From Roseibium litorale (lineage in GTDB: Bacteria; Pseudomonadota; Alphaproteobacteria; Rhizobiales; Stappiaceae), in NCBI RefSeq assembly GCF_014842915.1, contig NZ_JACYXI010000001.1:434001-498000 (forward strand): a stretch of 64,000 nt of DNA. The letters are read 5' to 3'. The notes beneath the pieces are model-generated. The model saw only the letters and a program-made list of their open reading frames with translations, was not told where the DNA came from and searched no databases. Shown piece by piece: positions 63,219-64,000 of the stretch. The translations under genes and the position numbers were made by a program. Position 1 is the stretch's first letter. Each line of letters begins with the position of its first letter.

Positions 63219-64000
63219 ATGGGTGGTATCACCATCTCCAGCGCTGTGCGCTCCAGCTTGAACTCTCTTCAAGCAACCTCGTCCTTGATGAGCTCTGTCC
63301 AGGAGAAGCTCTCCACCGGCAAGAAAGTAAACTCCGCACTCGACAACCCGAATTCTTTCTTCACCGCGAAGGGCCTCGAAAACCGCGCAAGCGATTTGGG
63401 CACCCTTCTCGATGACATGGGCCAGTCGGTGCAGACCCTGAAGGCTGCCGACAAGGGCATCGAAGCCATCTCCGATCTGGTCGATGCAGCAAAGGCAAAG
63501 GCCAGCCAGGCCCAGCAGTCCTCCAGCCAGTCCGAACGCAGCAAATATGCCAAGGAGTACAATGAACTCCTGACGCAGATCGAAGACGTCGCAAAGGACA
63601 GCGGCTACAAGGGCAAGAACCTGCTCGGCGGTACAGGCAACGACCTGAGCGTGACCTTCAACGAAACCGGCTCGTCGTCGCTCTCGATTTCCTCGGTCGA
63701 CTACACTGACACCACGTCCTCGACCGGCCTGAACCTTTCGGACCTGACCGAGGCAAGCTCTGGCACCTCCACCATCTCGCTGGACAACGGTGCCACCACT
63801 CCGGTTGCCCTGACCGCTGGCAGACGTTCGGTACCAACCTGTCGATCGTGCAGAACCGTCAGGACTTCACCAACGCGATGATCAATACGCTGGAAGAAGG
63901 CGCCGGCAAGCTGACACTGGCCGACACCAACGAGGAAGGTGCAAACCTGCTCGCTCTGCAGACCCAGCAGTCCCTCGCCTCCACCTCGCTGTCTCTGGCA
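63219..64000 (+). pseudogene. Flagellin gene with an internal frame break, truncated by the window edge
   Basis: The first ~200 codons encode a flagellin N-terminus (SAVRSSLNSLQATSSLMSSVQEKLSTGKKVNSAL, DNPNSFFTAKGLENRA) with D0/D1 helices. Near 63818 the frame changes: the original frame runs to a stop at 63881. The frame shifted by one base from 63818 reads QTFGTNLSIVQNRQDFTNAM and then LTLADTNEEGANLLALQTQQ, the conserved C-terminal region. The normal region that should precede QTFGTNLS also seems to be missing. So either a deletion or an assembly error joins the two parts. The gene continues beyond the window. As given, the product would lack the C-terminal D1/D0 helices needed to polymerise. 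Confidence 0.82.

Overview
The window is a 64 kb piece of an alphaproteobacterial chromosome. GC content is high (roughly 60% by eye). The best match is the Rhizobiales, in or near Roseibium/Labrenzia/Stappia (Stappiaceae). The placement is inferred from the CckA/FliX/CtrA-style flagellar regulation, a cysteine-poor DksA, the recA-alaS-icd neighbourhood, CtrA-type TTAA-N7-TTAAC sites, a GAAC-N7-GAAC SOS box and two Rhizobiales-style palindromic repeat families. No tRNA, rRNA, CRISPR array, prophage or intact insertion sequence was found.

Region 1 (1-9.8 kb) is a mosaic of single genes: an HdeD-like membrane protein, an orphan 582-residue protein, a monomeric NADP isocitrate dehydrogenase, a HAD phosphatase, a frameshifted aldo/keto reductase, an HxlR/LysE pair and a MarR-GNAT fusion. 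It holds two copies of a ~190 bp palindromic element, each bracketed by a perfect direct duplication of a small hairpin, and a larger nested inverted repeat. Region 2 (9.8-27.7 kb) is metabolic and housekeeping: membrane glucose dehydrogenase (gcd), a second, dimeric-type isocitrate dehydrogenase (icd), a sulfotransferase, a cyclic-nucleotide-gated K+ channel, alaS, the cyoABCD quinol oxidase operon, recA with its SOS box, and a pseudouridine kinase/glycosidase pair.

Region 3 (27.9-37.4 kb) is accessory: an uncharacterised three-gene helical/membrane/Gly-rich operon, DinB-like, lipoprotein and GFA proteins, a DUF4105 membrane protein, a PspA-YiaA operon divergent from a TetR regulator with three copies of one palindromic operator, and an AT-richer SEC-C-motif protein whose C-terminal half looks HEPN-like.

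Region 4 (37.4-64 kb) is a large flagellar locus in several transcription units. Leftward: flgB-flgC-fliE-fliQ-fliR-flhB-cckA, and fliL-fliM-DUF6468-motE-(1407-residue TPR protein). Rightward: fliO-fliP-(DUF2336), flgF-flgG-flgA-flgH, flgI-flgJ(rod-binding)-flgN-like, flaG and flagellin. dksA and fliX lie between. CtrA-type boxes sit in the two divergent early-gene intergenic regions, and sigma-54-like -24/-12 elements lie about 65 bp upstream of flgF and flgI. This suggests a Caulobacter-like CckA-CtrA then FliX/sigma-54 hierarchy. The flagellin gene at the right edge has a leader hairpin that sequesters its ribosome binding site, and its reading frame breaks near position 63,820.
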